Below are positions 18,594 to 27,701 of a stretch of 64,000 bases of DNA, piece after piece. A model generated the notes under the pieces. The model ran no database searches. It saw nothing but the letters and a program-made list of their open reading frames with translations, and was not told the DNA's origin. The DNA is from Aureimonas fodinaquatilis (GTDB lineage Bacteria; Pseudomonadota; Alphaproteobacteria; Rhizobiales; Rhizobiaceae): positions 62,001 to 126,000 of the forward strand of contig NZ_VTWH01000005.1 of assembly GCF_008369445.1 (NCBI RefSeq). Reading direction: 5' to 3'. Made by a program: the position numbers and the translations under genes. Within the stretch, counting starts at the first letter, position 1, and each line of letters begins with the position of its first letter.

Positions 18594-19934
18594 CTAGACA
18601 GGGGCAATGTCGCTTTGTTTCAGGACATCACCGACAAGGTAGAGAGACCCGCAAATCAGAATTCGCGGTGCGGGCTCCGACTGCCAGCCGGTGGAAATAA
18701 GTCTGATCGCTTCTTCCACACTGTCGCACGGCTCGGCTTCCAGTCCGGCGTCCAGCGCGGCGTCGGCCAGTTCGTCCGGGGACATCCCGGCGTCTGATGA
18801 CGTGATGGGAACCGTAAACACATGCCGCGCCATTCCGGCGAAGGCCTCGAAAAAGCCAATCGGCTCCTTTGTGTTCAACATGCCGGCAATCAGAAACAAA
18901 GGCCGTTGGATCCTGTCTTCCATCTCGGCAATGGCTTCTGCAACCACAATGCCCGCTCCGGGATTGTGTCCGCCATCGAGCCACAATTCCGAGCCGGCGA
19001 CTGCGAGATCAAACAGTCTGCCGCGTCCTATCCGCTGCATTCGCCCCGGCCAGTTGGCATTTACCACCCCGGCTTCAATGGCGGAATCGGACGGGTCAAA
19101 CCCGCCGGCCCTGAGCGCGGCAATTGCCAATGCAGCATTGGAGAGCTGGTGCCTGCCGATCATTGCGGGCAGTGTCAAATCCAGAAGGCCACGCTGGTCT
19201 TGGTACACAAAGCGGCCATGCTCCTGATAGGCAATGAAGTCTTCACCAAAAATCTGCGGTGGAACACCCGTCCGTTCGGCATTCGTCCGTAAAACTTCCC
19301 GGGCATCATCACTTGGCTGATGGCCGATCACCGCCGGAACACCGGGTTTGAAAATGCCGGCCTTTTCAGCCGCAATCAGTTCCACCCGGTCGCCAAGATA
19401 GGCCTGATGGTCCAGCGAAATGCTGGAAACAACACTAACCGCTGGATGATCAATGACATTGGTTGCGTCAAAGCGTCCGCCAAGGCCAACTTCCAGCAGC
19501 ACGGCATCCGCCGGATGCTGAGAAAACAAAAGAAAAGTAACCGAGGTCAGAATTTCGAAAACGGTGATCGGCTCATCACCATTGGCCGCAACTGCCTGCC
19601 GAATTGCCGCTGCGAGAACTTCGTCTTCAACAAATTGCCCAGTCTCGCCTTTGCGGCCCAGCCTGTAACGCTCGCGCCAGGAAACAAGATGTGGCGAGGT
19701 GTGAACATGCACCGCCGCGCAACCGGCCTCCAGAATGGCACGCGCAAAAGCTATGGTTGAACCTTTGCCGTTGGTGCCTGCGATATGAAGCACCGGAGGC
19801 AGCCGGTTTTGCGGGTCTCCCAGGGCTGCAAGCAGGCGCCTGATGCGTGTCAGCGCCAGATCGAAGCCCTTGGGATGCTTCAACATCAGAGAGGTGATTT
19901 CTGCATCCGCAAGCGGATCGGCGGTCATTGTCAT
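18594..19934 (-). CDS. folC: Bifunctional folylpolyglutamate synthase/dihydrofolate synthase
   Basis: 446 aa, normal for the family. ATP loop AGTNGKGST near 52-60, HTSPHL, the SLDHQAYLGD block and DGGHNPGA are all visible. It adds glutamate to dihydropteroate and to folates in the cytoplasm. Start ATG 19934 has AGAGG at 5 nt. It is last in the trpF-trpB-trpA-accD-folC run, 22 nt after accD, an order conserved in alphaproteobacteria. Confidence 0.96.
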   Translation of the reverse strand: MTMTADPLADAEITSLMLKHPKGFDLALTRIRRLLAALGDPQNRLPPVLHIAGTNGKGSTIAFARAILEAGCAAVHVHTSPHLVSWRERYRLGRKGETGQFVEDEVLAAAIRQAVAANGDEPITVFEILTSVTFLLFSQHPADAVLLEVGLGGRFDATNVIDHPAVSVVSSISLDHQAYLGDRVELIAAEKAGIFKPGVPAVIGHQPSDDAREVLRTNAERTGVPPQIFGEDFIAYQEHGRFVYQDQRGLLDLTLPAMIGRHQLSNAALAIAALRAGGFDPSDSAIEAGVVNANWPGRMQRIGRGRLFDLAVAGSELWLDGGHNPGAGIVVAEAIAEMEDRIQRPLFLIAGMLNTKEPIGFFEAFAGMARHVFTVPITSSDAGMSPDELADAALDAGLEAEPCDSVEEAIRLISTGWQSEPAPRILICGSLYLVGDVLKQSDIAPV

Positions 19935-19956
19935 GCTGCCTCTGGCCGTGCCGCAA

Positions 19957-20829
19957 TCAGGCGGCGGTTGCCGTAGTGACGGGTGTGTGCGTCAGAATCT
20001 TCAGCAGACGGGCAATTGTCGGTTTCAACTCATGGCGGTGAACCACCATGTCCACCATGCCATGCTCCATCAGATACTCAGAGCGCTGGAACCCTTTGGG
20101 CAGTTTTTCGCGAATGGTCTGTTCGATAACGCGGGCACCGGCAAAACCGATCAATGCGCCCGGTTCCGCAATGTGTACATCTCCCAGCATCGCGTAAGAT
20201 GCTGTCACGCCGCCAGTGGTCGGGTTCGTCAGCACAACGATGTAGGGAAGACCTGCATCCTTGACCATGTCGACCGCAACAGTGGTGCGCGGCAATTGCA
20301 TCAGCGAAAGGATGCCTTCCTGCATGCGCGCGCCGCCGGAGCCGGCAAACAAAACCAACGGGCGGTAAAGATGAACTGCTTTTTCTGCGGCCGTCACAAT
20401 GGCTTCGCCCGCTGCCATGCCCAATGAACCGCCCATGAAGGCAAAGTCCTGAACGGCGGCAACGATCGGCAGCGCCTCAATCTCGCCGGTGGCAACAATA
20501 ATGCTGTCTTCCATACCGGTCTTCGAGCGGTAGTCTTTCAGCCTATCTGTATAGCGTTTGGAATCGCGAAATTTCAGCGGGTCAACCGCCACTTTCGGCA
20601 GTTCAACAGTTTCAAATGAGCCACCGTCAAAGAAATGCTTCAACCGCTCGCGTGCGCTGATTTTCATGTGCACGCCGGACGATGGCACCACCCACTGGTT
20701 TGCCTCCAGGTCCTTGTGAAAGACCATTTCGCCGGTTTCCGGGCATTTGATCCAAAGATTTTCCGGCGTTTCCCGTGGTCCGAGAAGGCTGGTCAATTTG
20801 GGGCGAACGTAATTGGTGATCCAGTTCAC
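19957..20829 (-). CDS. accD: Acetyl-CoA carboxylase carboxyltransferase subunit beta
   Basis: 290 aa from a GTG start at 20829 ([12 protein letters not shown]), matching the usual N-terminus; a TTG nine codons upstream looks wrong. Crotonase-fold carboxyltransferase motifs SGGARMQEG and [17 protein letters not shown] are intact. With AccA it transfers the carboxyl group from biotin to acetyl-CoA, giving malonyl-CoA. The N-terminal region has a single Cys ([10 protein letters not shown]) instead of the four-Cys zinc ribbon of E. coli AccD; this appears usual for Rhizobiales. A 65-nt gap separates it from trpA, and folC follows. Confidence 0.96.
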   Translation of the reverse strand: MNWITNYVRPKLTSLLGPRETPENLWIKCPETGEMVFHKDLEANQWVVPSSGVHMKISARERLKHFFDGGSFETVELPKVAVDPLKFRDSKRYTDRLKDYRSKTGMEDSIIVATGEIEALPIVAAVQDFAFMGGSLGMAAGEAIVTAAEKAVHLYRPLVLFAGSGGARMQEGILSLMQLPRTTVAVDMVKDAGLPYIVVLTNPTTGGVTASYAMLGDVHIAEPGALIGFAGARVIEQTIREKLPKGFQRSEYLMEHGMVDMVVHRHELKPTIARLLKILTHTPVTTATAA

Positions 20830-20894
20830 GCGAAGAACCCTCTGTTCTGTTCGCAATTTTGGCGATGCATCGAAACTGTCATATCGGCTTTAAT

Positions 20895-21728
20895 TCAGGC
20901 CAGAGCAAGCCGTGACTTGCGAACGCCATCTGCCAGCTCACGCACAATCGTAAAAACAGCTTGTGTGGTTGCGTCTTTGTCAACGCCGGAATTCACGGAA
21001 TGTTCAATCGCTGAAACCAGCGCAGAACCCACAACCACGCCATCGGCAACTTTGCCCAGCGCAGCGGCCTGCTCTCCGTTGCGCACGCCAAAGCCCACTG
21101 CAACAGGCAGCGTGGTGCTGCTGCGAATGCGGTTGATGGCGGCGGCAACTGTTGCCGTGTCGGGGGCGGCTGTGCCGGTTATGCCATTGATCGACACGTA
21201 ATACACAAAGCCCGAAGTGTTTTGCAGCACAGCGGGCAACCGTTTTTCGTCTGTGGTCGGCGTGGCAAGGCGAATAAAGTTCAAACCGCCTTCAAGCGCA
21301 GGCAGACACAGTTCATCGTCCATTTCCGGTGGCAGATCCACGACAATCAGTCCATCAACGCCAGCATCTTTGGCGTCGGCGACAAACTTTTCCACGCCGT
21401 AAATGTAAATCGGATTGAAGTAGCCCATCAAAATGACAGGGGTTGCATCGTCTTCCTGACGAAACTCCGCCACCGTTTCCAGCGTCGCTCTCAGCGTTGC
21501 GCCAGATTTCAATGCCCGCAACCCGGCTTTCTGAATTGCCGGGCCATCTGCCATCGGGTCAGAAAATGGCATGCCAAGCTCTATCAGGTCTGCGCCTGCC
21601 GCGGGCAAGCCACGCATCAGAGCCAGGGCAGTTTCACGATTGGGGTCGCCTGCCATCAAAAAGGTCACAAGTGCAGGGCGACCTTCAGCCTTCAATGCGG
21701 CAAAGCGGCTGTCAATACGGGTGTTCAT
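20895..21728 (-). CDS. trpA: Tryptophan synthase alpha subunit
   Basis: 277 aa. Catalytic Glu50 and Asp61 lie in [15 protein letters not shown]. It cleaves indole-3-glycerol phosphate and passes indole to TrpB. I chose ATG 21728 (MNTRIDSRF), the family N-terminus; a TTG at 21740 overlapping the trpB stop is the alternative. The 8-nt gap to trpB implies coupled translation. Confidence 0.97.
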   Translation of the reverse strand: MNTRIDSRFAALKAEGRPALVTFLMAGDPNRETALALMRGLPAAGADLIELGMPFSDPMADGPAIQKAGLRALKSGATLRATLETVAEFRQEDDATPVILMGYFNPIYIYGVEKFVADAKDAGVDGLIVVDLPPEMDDELCLPALEGGLNFIRLATPTTDEKRLPAVLQNTSGFVYYVSINGITGTAAPDTATVAAAINRIRSSTTLPVAVGFGVRNGEQAAALGKVADGVVVGSALVSAIEHSVNSGVDKDATTQAVFTIVRELADGVRKSRLALA

Positions 21729-21736
21729 CTGCGTTT

Positions 21737-22957
21737 TCAAAGCTCCACGCCCAGCATTTCGCCAACGGTGTGGACATCTTTGTCACCGCGACCGGACAGA
21801 TTGATGAGGATGATCTGGTCTTTGCTCATGGTCGGAGCCAGCTTCATTGCTTGCGCCACGGCATGGGAGGATTCCAGCGCCGGTATTATGCCTTCCAGCC
21901 GCGTCAGCAGTTGAAATGCCTCCAATGCCTCATCATCCAGAATTGGCACGTAATTCACCCGGCCGGTGTCGTGCAGCCAGGAATGCTCCGGCCCTACGCC
22001 GGGATAGTCCAGCCCGGCGGAAATCGAGTGACCATCCAGAATCTGGCCGTCGGCATTTTGCAGAAGATAGGTGCGGTTGCCGTGCAGAACGCCGGGGCTG
22101 CCAGCGGTCATGGATGCGCAATGCTCTACTCCGTTCAGCCCGCGTCCACCGGCCTCAACGCCGATAATGCGCACATCGCCATCATCAAGGAATGGATGGA
22201 AAAGGCCAATCGCGTTGGATCCGCCACCAACTGCGGCAATGATCGCGTCAGGCAAGCGGCCTTCGCGCTCCAGAATCTGCTGGCGTGCTTCCTCGCCGAT
22301 CACCTTTTGAAAATCGCGCACCATTTCCGGGTAAGGGTGAGGCCCGGCGGCTGTGCCAATCAGATAATAGGTGTCGGCAACATTGGTGACCCAGTCGCGC
22401 AACGCCTCGTTCATTGCATCTTTCAAGGTGCCATGGCCGGAACTGACCGCATTGACCTTGGCGCCCAGCAATTTCATGCGGAACACATTCGGCGCCTGGC
22501 GGGCAACGTCGGTTGAGCCCATATACACCACGCAGGGCAGGCCGAAGCGGGCGGAAACCGTGGCGGAAGCAACGCCATGCTGACCTGCTCCGGTTTCGGC
22601 AATGATACGGGTTTTTCCCATCCGCCGCGCCAGCAAAATCTGCCCAAGGCAATTGTTGATCTTGTGACTGCCGGTATGGTTCAGGTCTTCCCGCTTGAGA
22701 TAGATTTTCGCACCACCAAGATGGGCGGTCAGCCCCTCGGCAAAATACAGGCTGGACGGCCGGCCGGCATAGTGGACGGAAAGCTCCTGCAACTCTCTGG
22801 CAAAAGCTGGATCATTTTTGGCGTCGTCATAAGCGGCCTGCAATTCCAGAATCAGCGGCATCAATGTTTCGGCGACAAATCGGCCGCCAAAAATGCCAAA
22901 CCGGCCATCGGCATCCGGTCCTCTGCGAAAAGAATTGGCCTTGAGATTGTCGTTCAT
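21737..22957 (-). CDS. trpB: Tryptophan synthase beta subunit
   Basis: 406 aa. The PLP-binding lysine is Lys99 in NHTGSHKIN, and the glycine-rich phosphate loop GGGSNAIG is present. It condenses indole and serine to tryptophan. Its ATG overlaps the trpF stop by four bases (ATGA), so the pair is translationally coupled. Confidence 0.98.
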   Translation of the reverse strand: MNDNLKANSFRRGPDADGRFGIFGGRFVAETLMPLILELQAAYDDAKNDPAFARELQELSVHYAGRPSSLYFAEGLTAHLGGAKIYLKREDLNHTGSHKINNCLGQILLARRMGKTRIIAETGAGQHGVASATVSARFGLPCVVYMGSTDVARQAPNVFRMKLLGAKVNAVSSGHGTLKDAMNEALRDWVTNVADTYYLIGTAAGPHPYPEMVRDFQKVIGEEARQQILEREGRLPDAIIAAVGGGSNAIGLFHPFLDDGDVRIIGVEAGGRGLNGVEHCASMTAGSPGVLHGNRTYLLQNADGQILDGHSISAGLDYPGVGPEHSWLHDTGRVNYVPILDDEALEAFQLLTRLEGIIPALESSHAVAQAMKLAPTMSKDQIILINLSGRGDKDVHTVGEMLGVEL

Positions 22958-23628
22958 GACGCTCGCTTCTGTTCCATTGAGTGCATGGCCTCTTCAAAGG
23001 CGCTAAAAAAACCGTTGATCAAACCTGCGTCCTTGACGCCGGGTTCACTTTCAACGCCCGATGAGACATCCAGACCGTACGGGGATATGGTTTGCAGTGC
23101 CCGGGCAATGTTGTTGGCGTTGATACCACCGGAGAGCATGTAATCAATCTTCGGGTCAAGACCAGTTAAAATCGACCAGTCAAATGCCACGCCATTGCCG
23201 CCCGGCAACAGGGCGTTCTTCGGTGGGCGGGCGTCCAGCAGCAGCCGATCTGCCACGGTTTGATATTTTGCCACTTCCTGCAAATCTTCCGCGGAGCCGA
23301 TTGCCAGCGCCTTCATGACCGGCAGTCCGGTCATGGCAGCCACTTCTGCCGTTCGCTCTACGCTTTCATGCCCGTGCAACTGCAATGTATCCGGGCGAAC
23401 CTTCGCAGCAATCGCGCTCAGTGTGGCATCGTCAGCGTCCACCGTCACAATCGTCACCTGCGCGCGGCCACCGACATAGGCAGCCAGCATTGCCATATCG
23501 TCAATGGCCAGATGGCGTGGGCTGGGCGCAAAATGCACAAAACCGACTTCCTTGCCTCCGCACGACAGAACGGTGTCGATCATCTCTCGACTTTTCAGCC
23601 CACAGATTTTTACGTGCGGATGACGCAA
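22954..23628 (-). CDS. trpF: Phosphoribosylanthranilate isomerase
   Basis: 224 aa TIM barrel. General base Cys9 is in KICGLKS; the C-terminal LSGGIN and [10 protein letters not shown] carry the phosphate loops and catalytic Asp. It is first in the trpFBA-accD-folC cluster and overlaps trpB by four bases. I saw no attenuator or leader peptide in the 72 nt upstream. Confidence 0.96.
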   Translation of the reverse strand: MRHPHVKICGLKSREMIDTVLSCGGKEVGFVHFAPSPRHLAIDDMAMLAAYVGGRAQVTIVTVDADDATLSAIAAKVRPDTLQLHGHESVERTAEVAAMTGLPVMKALAIGSAEDLQEVAKYQTVADRLLLDARPPKNALLPGGNGVAFDWSILTGLDPKIDYMLSGGINANNIARALQTISPYGLDVSSGVESEPGVKDAGLINGFFSAFEEAMHSMEQKRAS

Positions 23629-23700
23629 GTCATGATCCTTCCAGCAAACCCACTGCTTATCGCCCGCAATGACGAACAGGTAAAGGCGACTCTTGTATGT

Positions 23701-24456
23701 TCAAAATCGTATGGCCTGCAATTGCTGGCCATTGGTTTTCAGCCACGCCATTGCACTGTCAGTCTGCGGGCACAATTGGTGGCACAAAGCCCAGAAACGA
23801 GGGCTATGGTTCATTTCGACAAAATGGGCAACCTCGTGCGCCGCCAGATAGTCCAGCACGGCGGGTGGCGCCATGATGATGCGAAATGAAAAGCTCAGGC
23901 CCCGGGCGTGAGTGCAGGAGCCCCAGCGCGTGGTCGTATCCTTCAGCGTCATGGATGCCGGCCGCATGCCCACAGCCTGCGAATGCCTGTCCACGGAAGA
24001 TTGCAATTGCTTGCGTGCTTCGCGCACCAGAAAATCCTTGACCCGCCTTGGAAGATGCATGGCTTCGCCGCCCACATGGAGACGAAAATGCCCTGCTTCG
24101 CAATTCTCCAGCCTGGTTGCCCGAAGGCCCGGCTCGTGCAGTATTTCCAACCGCTTACCGCGAAATGGCAAAACGCCGCCATGCGCAACCTGTGGCACAT
24201 CCTGCCGCTCTGCCAGCCTTTGGTTCACCCAATCCTGATGACGATCCAGAAATGCCAGAACGGTTTTGCGCGCGGTGCGCCGCGGAATGGTAACTGCAAC
24301 GGTGCCGGTCGAAGTGATTTTCAAAATCAAACGTTTGGCAGTTGGATGCTCTCGAAAATCAACCGGCACATTTTGCCCGCTGATCAAGAGATTTTTCGGG
24401 TATTTCTCTCGGGATGGCAGGTGTCGCGTTAAAAAGGCGGGAAGAAAACCGTTCAT
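23701..24456 (-). CDS. YgjP/SprT-like zinc metallopeptidase family protein (DUF45)
   Basis: 251 aa. WGSC at 178-181 and the HEVAH zinc motif at 207-211, followed by His217 in MNHSPRFW, are hallmarks of the YgjP-like M48 family. No signal peptide, so it is cytoplasmic; the substrate is unknown. Start ATG 24456 has a full AAAGGAGG five nt upstream, which outranks an ATG 18 codons earlier. A strong terminator separates it from the gene before it, so it has its own promoter. Confidence 0.86.
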   Translation of the reverse strand: MNGFLPAFLTRHLPSREKYPKNLLISGQNVPVDFREHPTAKRLILKITSTGTVAVTIPRRTARKTVLAFLDRHQDWVNQRLAERQDVPQVAHGGVLPFRGKRLEILHEPGLRATRLENCEAGHFRLHVGGEAMHLPRRVKDFLVREARKQLQSSVDRHSQAVGMRPASMTLKDTTTRWGSCTHARGLSFSFRIIMAPPAVLDYLAAHEVAHFVEMNHSPRFWALCHQLCPQTDSAMAWLKTNGQQLQAIRF

Positions 24457-24510
24457 GCCGCCTCCTTTGCCGGATGCCCCCGGTGCCACTTGCAAAAAAG
24501 TGCCACTCAC

Positions 24511-24539
24511 AAAAAAGCCGCGGCGAATGCGCCACGGCT
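24511..24539 (-). terminator. Intrinsic terminator after the DUF2852 gene
   Basis: On the minus strand AGCCGTGGCG pairs with CGCCGCGGCT (one G-U) around a 4-nt loop and is followed directly by TTTTTTG. It begins about 25 nt after the DUF2852 stop. A textbook Rho-independent terminator. Confidence 0.85.
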
Positions 24540-24564
24540 TCCATTCAGAACGAGTATACGCAAG

Positions 24565-24984
24565 CTAGCTTACATCGACAACATTGCCGTCGTTTTTGTT
24601 GCGATCCCGCATGAAGCGGTCAAACTCTTCTTTGTCTTTGGCGCGCCGCAACTCGCGGGCATAGGTTTCAAACTCGTTGCGGGCATCGTCCAGCCGCTGG
24701 CGCTCGGCATCCAGCCGTGCCAGCTCCTGGTCGCGCCAGTCATCAAACGCGACATTGCCGGTCCGGCTGGCGGCAAACGGCACATTGGCTTTCGAGCGGC
24801 GAAAACCGCACATAACCCGGTCTGTCGAGCGACTCACGTCGGAGCGAAATGCTTCCAGACGATCACCCCACAAAATATACGCAAGGACAGCAAGACCGAG
24901 TGGCCAGTAAACGATGAATCCGAGCACCATCAGCGCGATGGTGGCTGGCGTCCACGCCGGTCGGATCAAGGCTTGCGAGGTCAT
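24565..24984 (-). CDS. DUF2852 membrane protein
   Basis: 139 aa. One or two hydrophobic segments at about 15-40 (TIALMVLGFIVYWPLGLAVLA) are followed by a charged coiled-coil-like tail rich in Arg, Glu and Asp (about 84-130). The WPLGLAVLAYILWG pattern is typical of DUF2852, a small alphaproteobacterial family of unknown function. Monocistronic, ended by a strong terminator. Confidence 0.8.
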   Translation of the reverse strand: MTSQALIRPAWTPATIALMVLGFIVYWPLGLAVLAYILWGDRLEAFRSDVSRSTDRVMCGFRRSKANVPFAASRTGNVAFDDWRDQELARLDAERQRLDDARNEFETYARELRRAKDKEEFDRFMRDRNKNDGNVVDVS

Positions 24985-25010
24985 AAGGCAGGCTCCATCG
25001 TAAGAGGAAG

Positions 25011-25027
25011 GGCGGCGTCATGCCGCC
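25011..25027 (-). terminator. Possible weak terminator after phaZ
   Basis: GGCGGC/GCCGCC with a 5-nt loop about 90 nt past the phaZ stop, followed on the minus strand by CTTCCTCTT. The stem is only six or seven pairs and the tail is pyrimidine-rich rather than a U-run, so this is tentative. Confidence 0.35.
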
Positions 25028-25117
25028 TCTCATCTGAGATGGGAATTCAGATTGCCTTGTTCAATCAGCGTGTTGAGATTCTTCAAAGAAAAATCTCGAC
25101 ACAATCCTTGCCCGCGT

Positions 25118-26566
25118 TCAGCGTCGGCGCCCGCGAGTCGACGGTGTGCGCTTGGGGGCGGCGCGTGACGCTGGCTTTTGCGGCGTTTCAGCGGGCTTGT
25201 CATCAACCGCCTTCTCTGCGGCAATTTTCTTGTCGGCAACCAGCGTCTGTGCTTGCGCTTCGGCCCTGGCTCTGGCCTCAGCCTGCTTTTGCTCGTCAGC
25301 AGCCTGCTTGCGTGCCTTTTCGGCGCGCCATTCCCTGGCGGGCTGGCCATGTGTCAACATGAAATCCACAATGCGCGGGCAAATATCCGCGCGGAACCGG
25401 GAGCCATTGAACACGCCGTAATGGCCAACGCGCGGCTGCATATAATGAACCCGCATGTCGTCAGGAATGTTCACGCACAGATCTTGCGCAGCCTTTGTCT
25501 GACCAAGGCCCGAAATGTCATCATTCTCGCCCTCGACTGTCATTAGGGCCGTTTCCAGAATGGCCTTGGCATCCACTCTTTCGCCGCGGTGCAAAATTTC
25601 GCCTTTGGGCAGTGAGTGCTTGATGAAAACCTCTTCCACCGTTTGCAGGTAGAATTCAGCCGTCAGATCCATGACAGCCAGATATTCATCGTAAAATGCC
25701 CGGTGTTTGTCGGCCCCGTCACCATCATCCTTGACCAGGTGCCAATAGAAATCCTTATGCGCGATAAGGTGGCGGTCAAGGTTCATCGACATGAAGCCGG
25801 AGAGCTGCAAGAATCCGGGATAAACATCCCGCAAGAATCCCGGCTGTGGGAACGGAACTTTCATAATCACGTGTTCACGGAACCAGTCGATGCCTTTTTG
25901 CTCGGCCAACCGGTTCACTGCAGTCGGGTTCACCCGTGTATCAATCGGCCCACCCATCAGAATCATTGAGGATGGCTGTGCGGGGTCATTCCATTTCGCC
26001 ATCTGCGCAACGGCCATCAAAACAGGCACCGCAGGCTGGCAGACGGCCATGACATGGGTGTCCGGCCCAAGATGGCGAATCATTTCAATGACATAATCCA
26101 CGTAGTCATCAAGATCGAACTGACCGTCTGACAATGGAACCTGCCGGGCATCTTCCCAATCGGTGATATAAACGTCAGCCGATGGCAGCAGGGCTTCCAC
26201 TGTGCCGCGGAGCAGAGTGGCGTAGTGGCCCGACATTGGCGCAACAATCAGCACCCTTGGGTCCGGCTTGCGTTCGGCTGGAAGATCTCTTGCGAAATGC
26301 AGCAGACGAGCAAAGGGCTTTTGCCAGACGGTGGTCTGTTGCACTGCCACACGTGCACCGCCCACAAACGCCTCGTCAATGCCAAATTCCGGCTTTGCGT
26401 AAATGCGCGTGGAACGCTCGAACAGCTCCGCCATCGCAGCCGTTGTGCGGCCAAAATGCGTGCGCGACAACGGGTTGAGCGGGTTCTGGTAAAAACTGCG
26501 CGTCGCCTCTGCCACGGCGCGATAGGGCGCTAGCATGGCGTGGTTCATTTCATAAAGCTGGTACAA
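25118..26566 (-). CDS. phaZ: Intracellular polyhydroxyalkanoate (PHB) depolymerase
   Basis: 482 aa. The body matches intracellular PhaZ: MYQLYEMNHA at the N-terminus, YITDWEDAR, and nucleophile Cys176 in VMAVCQPAVP in place of the serine of extracellular enzymes. It releases 3-hydroxybutyrate oligomers from native granules. The start is most likely a TTG at 26566 with CAGGGG eight nt upstream, as homologues begin with that sequence; an ATG at 26548 is the alternative. After about residue 405 comes a long Ala/Lys/Glu/Arg-rich tail ending in Arg residues, resembling DNA- or granule-binding tails. It lies between DUF2852 and DUF1330 genes, not in a pha operon. Confidence 0.92.
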   Translation of the reverse strand: MYQLYEMNHAMLAPYRAVAEATRSFYQNPLNPLSRTHFGRTTAAMAELFERSTRIYAKPEFGIDEAFVGGARVAVQQTTVWQKPFARLLHFARDLPAERKPDPRVLIVAPMSGHYATLLRGTVEALLPSADVYITDWEDARQVPLSDGQFDLDDYVDYVIEMIRHLGPDTHVMAVCQPAVPVLMAVAQMAKWNDPAQPSSMILMGGPIDTRVNPTAVNRLAEQKGIDWFREHVIMKVPFPQPGFLRDVYPGFLQLSGFMSMNLDRHLIAHKDFYWHLVKDDGDGADKHRAFYDEYLAVMDLTAEFYLQTVEEVFIKHSLPKGEILHRGERVDAKAILETALMTVEGENDDISGLGQTKAAQDLCVNIPDDMRVHYMQPRVGHYGVFNGSRFRADICPRIVDFMLTHGQPAREWRAEKARKQAADEQKQAEARARAEAQAQTLVADKKIAAEKAVDDKPAETPQKPASRAAPKRTPSTRGRRR

Positions 26567-26648
26567 GTGACATACCCCTGCGTTTCGTGAGCGACCATAG
26601 AGCGATAGCCGCACTATGACGCGCATTTCGCAGGTGCAAAATGATCCT

Positions 26649-26674
26649 CTGAAAGCAATACGTCAATCTTTCAG
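26649..26674 (-). terminator. Weak hairpin after the DUF1330 gene
   Basis: CTGAAAG and CTTTCAG form a 7-bp stem three bases past the DUF1330 stop. There is no clear U-run. Tentative. Confidence 0.3.
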
Positions 26675-26676
26675 AT

Positions 26677-26976
26677 TCAGACGACCGGTTCGACACCCTC
26701 GACAATGATCAGTTCAGCCTCGGCCACTTCACGCCGGATTGCCAGTGCTTCCTGATATTCAGGGCTGTTGAAGCATGCGAGAGCATCTTCCACGCTTGGA
26801 AATTCAATAACCACATTGCGGCTGCGGGCCGCACCTTCCAGCTCATGAAATGCGCCGCCGCGCACCAGAAACTTTGCACCATGCCGTTCAAAGGCTGGGG
26901 AAGAGGTTGTGACATAGTCTTTGTACCGCTCATGATCACGAACATCGGCGCGGGCAATCCAATAAGCTTTCGGCAT
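26677..26976 (-). CDS. DUF1330 family protein
   Basis: 99 aa ferredoxin-like dimeric alpha-beta barrel protein. MPKAYWIARADVRDHERYKDYV and the central VVIEFPSVEDALACFNSPEYQ are the standard DUF1330 pattern. The biochemical role is unknown. It lies 23 nt after pyrF on the same strand and may be read with polA-pyrF. Confidence 0.88.
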   Translation of the reverse strand: MPKAYWIARADVRDHERYKDYVTTSSPAFERHGAKFLVRGGAFHELEGAARSRNVVIEFPSVEDALACFNSPEYQEALAIRREVAEAELIIVEGVEPVV

Positions 26977-26999
26977 TACAGCACTCTCCCCTGAGGTTT

Positions 27000-27701
27000 C
27001 TATCGCATTTCAGCAAGTATGGCGGCCACAGCCTCTCGTGGATTTTGCGCACGCAGAACCGGGCGTGCGACAACCAGATGTGAGGCACCGCGCGCCAGTG
27101 CATCGGCAGGAGTGACGATGCGCTTCTGATCATCAGCGCTGGCAAAAGCGGGGCGAATGCCCGGCGTCACCAAGGCCATATGCGGACCGACAATGTTGCG
27201 TATGGCGCCGGCTTCTTCAGCAGAGGCAACCAGACCGCCAATTCCCGCTTCCTGTGCCTGCCGCGCGCGCTGTGCCACCAGTTCAGACACGGTGACAGAG
27301 TAACCGGCCTCGGTCAGATCCGCATCATTCATCGAGGTCAGCACGGTCACACCGAGCACCGTAAGGTCTGTTCCCTGAGCAGCCTTTGCAGCGGCGCGCA
27401 TGACCTGCGGATAAGCGTGGATTGTCAGCATGGAAGCACCAAGGCCAAGTGCGCTTTCCACGCCTTTTTCCACGGTATTGGCAATGTCCAGCAGCTTCAT
27501 GTCGAGAAAGACTTTTTTGCCGGCATCTGCCAACTCACGGACCAGCGGCAGCCCGCCTGCCAGCGCCAGTTGAAAGCCAATCTTGTAGTAGCTCACGCTG
27601 TCGCCCAGAAGTTCCACCATGGCCTGAGCGGCTGCCCGGTCCGGCAGGTCCAGCCCGACAATCAGGCGGTCATCGGCAATCGCCTGTGTGCTTTGCACCA
27701 T
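27000..27701 (-). CDS. pyrF: Orotidine 5'-phosphate decarboxylase
   Basis: 233 aa TIM barrel. The catalytic DxKxxD block appears as [10 protein letters not shown], and the C-terminal VTPGIRPA holds the phosphate loop. Last step of UMP synthesis. The ATG at 27701 overlaps the polA stop (TGATG), so initiation is probably coupled; a TTG one codon upstream is less likely. Confidence 0.96.
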   Translation of the reverse strand: MVQSTQAIADDRLIVGLDLPDRAAAQAMVELLGDSVSYYKIGFQLALAGGLPLVRELADAGKKVFLDMKLLDIANTVEKGVESALGLGASMLTIHAYPQVMRAAAKAAQGTDLTVLGVTVLTSMNDADLTEAGYSVTVSELVAQRARQAQEAGIGGLVASAEEAGAIRNIVGPHMALVTPGIRPAFASADDQKRIVTPADALARGASHLVVARPVLRAQNPREAVAAILAEMR

